The position numbers were made by a program, and so were the translations under genes. Shown here piece after piece: positions 5,296 to 6,102 of a DNA stretch of 6,102 nt. Position 1 is the stretch's first letter. Each line of letters begins with the position of its first letter. Source of the DNA: Acidobacteriaceae bacterium (GTDB taxonomy: Bacteria > Acidobacteriota > Terriglobia > Terriglobales > Acidobacteriaceae); the NCBI GenBank assembly GCA_003135315.1, contig PLBD01000127.1, forward strand, positions 1,248-7,349, given 5' to 3'. The notes beneath the pieces are model-generated. The model saw nothing but the letters and a program-made list of their open reading frames with translations, ran no database searches and had not been told where the DNA came from.

Positions 5296-5338
5296 CTTCG
5301 CTATTTCTTCGCTTTTTAGCCTCAGCTCCATGTATAAT
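5296..5338 (+). promoter_or_regulatory. recA promoter region: -10 box preceded by tandem 11-bp repeats
   Basis: A perfect TATAAT (5333-5338) is the best promoter signal in the 319-base thyX-recA gap. Transcription from about 5345 would give a 139-base leader. No consensus -35 is seen. Instead CTTCGCTATTT (5296-5306) and CTTCGCTTTTT (5307-5317) are adjacent direct copies matching at 10 of 11, covering the -35 zone on one helical-turn spacing. I see none of the well-known LexA boxes: no GAAC-N4-GTTC, CTGT-N8-ACAG or GTTC-N7-GTTC. GTTC at 5271-5274 and at 5285-5288 have a 10-base spacer. The leader 5345-5469 shows no further feature I can name. Confidence 0.5.
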
Positions 5339-5469
5339 TGCCAACGTCAGTTATCCATGCGCTCTTCATCGCGAATCGCCTATTTTTCACCGCGCCTGCC
5401 TCACTGACCCATAGCAATCAATCTTTAACCTGTCCTCCCGCGCGATGCTGGGCCGGGACGGAGCAGTCC

Positions 5470-5475
5470 AAGGAG
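5470..5475 (+). promoter_or_regulatory. Shine-Dalgarno of recA
   Basis: AAGGAG with an 8-base spacer to the ATG at 5484. It favours 5484 over an in-frame ATG at 5445 that lacks a ribosome binding site and would add 13 residues. Confidence 0.85.
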
Positions 5476-5483
5476 CGGCACTT

Positions 5484-6102
5484 ATGGCGGACGAGAAAAC
5501 GGAAAAAGGCCGGGCCATCGACCTGGCGCTGTCGCAAATCGAAAAGCAGTTCGGCAAGGGCTCCATCATGAAGCTGGGGAGCAAGGGCGCGGTCGTTCCC
5601 ATCTCCGTGATCTCCACCGGCGCCATTTCTTTCGACGCGGCGCTGGGCGTCGGCGGCTTCCCGCGCGGACGCGTGGTCGAGGTCTTCGGGCCGGAGTCTT
5701 CCGGCAAGACAACCATCGCGCTGCAGGTGATCGCTGAGGCGCAGAAACAAGGCGGCATGGCCGCCTTTGTCGATGCCGAGCACGCGCTCGATCCCATCTA
5801 TGCAGCGAAGCTCGGCGTTGACGTGGACAACCTGCTGGTCTCGCAGCCCGACTACGGGGAGCAGGCCCTGGAGATCGCCGAGGCCCTGGTGCGTTCCGGC
5901 GCAATCGACGTGCTGGTGGTGGATTCGGTGGCCGCGCTGGTGCCCAAGGCCGAACTCGACGGCGAGATGGGCGACAGCCACGTCGGCCTGCAGGCGCGCC
6001 TGATGTCGCAGGCCCTGCGCAAGCTCACCGGCATCGTAGCCAAGTCGCACACCTGTCTCATCTTTATCAACCAGATTCGCGAAAAGATCGGCGTCATGTT
6101 CG
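5484..6102 (+). CDS. recA: Recombinase RecA, N-terminal part (runs off right edge)
   Basis: RecA forms ATP-dependent filaments on single-stranded DNA, drives homologous strand exchange and stimulates LexA self-cleavage. The first 206 codons are present, of about 350. The N-terminal oligomerisation helix includes AIDLALSQIEKQFGKGSIMKL (11-31). Walker A is GPESSGKTT (69-77). The catalytic glutamate lies in DAEHALD (97-103, Glu99). Walker B is VLVVDSVAAL (143-152). Loop L1 lies around EMGDSHVGLQARLMSQALR (161-179), and NQIREKIGVMF (196-206) enters loop L2. All key residues are intact, so the gene looks functional. It is preceded by a strong Shine-Dalgarno and a 139-base predicted leader. It shares orientation with the ThyX gene, but a separate promoter and a palindrome lie between them, so it is probably its own unit. 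Confidence 0.97.
   Translation, partial: MADEKTEKGRAIDLALSQIEKQFGKGSIMKLGSKGAVVPISVISTGAISFDAALGVGGFPRGRVVEVFGPESSGKTTIALQVIAEAQKQGGMAAFVDAEHALDPIYAAKLGVDVDNLLVSQPDYGEQALEIAEALVRSGAIDVLVVDSVAALVPKAELDGEMGDSHVGLQARLMSQALRKLTGIVAKSHTCLIFINQIREKIGVMF

Noticed and set aside
5165..5330. Possible riboswitch or structured RNA in the thyX-recA gap
   Set aside because: I compared it by eye with cobalamin, c-di-GMP-I and other common riboswitch cores and found no matching conserved string. Only small local stems (for example TCACA/TGTGA at 5246-5261) are present.
5350..5358. DnaA-box-like TTATCCATG in the recA leader
   Set aside because: It has two mismatches to TTATCCACA at the conserved end, is single, and has no origin context.
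5445..5483. Upstream in-frame ATG for recA (13-residue extension)
   Set aside because: No Shine-Dalgarno precedes 5445, while AAGGAG is ideally spaced for 5484 and MADEKTEKGRAIDLAL is a normal RecA N terminus.

Overview
The window is about 60% GC bacterial DNA carrying two gene sets that point away from each other. Its intergenic DNA holds short GC-rich hairpins built on cores such as GGGCTTTAG, GGCTTCAGCC and GGACGGCC. A small XRE regulator has an uncommon C-terminal tail. From memory, these hairpins and this regulator type are frequent in Acidobacteriota (Terriglobia, Koribacter-like genomes). That assignment is an inference, not a search result.

Left arm, all on the minus strand and listed in order of transcription: a DUF2071/YqjF-family protein (3496-2690), the 3-oxoacyl-ACP reductase FabG (2375-1629), a GNAT acetyltransferase (1503-1030), an XRE-type regulator (905-555) and the first 99 codons of purH (299 to the left edge). 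Gaps of 124 to 314 bases separate these genes. Separate promoter signals are visible for fabG and the regulator. They therefore look like independent units, not one operon. Two of the gaps, on either side of fabG, contain related repeat elements.

Right arm, plus strand: an unusual double-length ThyX-type flavin-dependent thymidylate synthase (3584-5164), a possible 29-residue ORF, a palindrome, a recA promoter region, and the first 206 codons of recA (5484 to the right edge). The 87-base divergent gap before thyX holds a promoter placed so that the thyX mRNA would be essentially leaderless.

Functionally this is core metabolism and DNA maintenance: IMP synthesis (PurH), dTMP synthesis (ThyX-like), recombination and SOS induction (RecA) and fatty-acid elongation (FabG), plus accessory proteins. 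I see no phage, CRISPR, toxin-antitoxin or defence system, and no tRNA or rRNA. The strongest observation is that the two ThyX halves have lost different, complementary parts of the family signature, which suggests a composite active site inside one chain.
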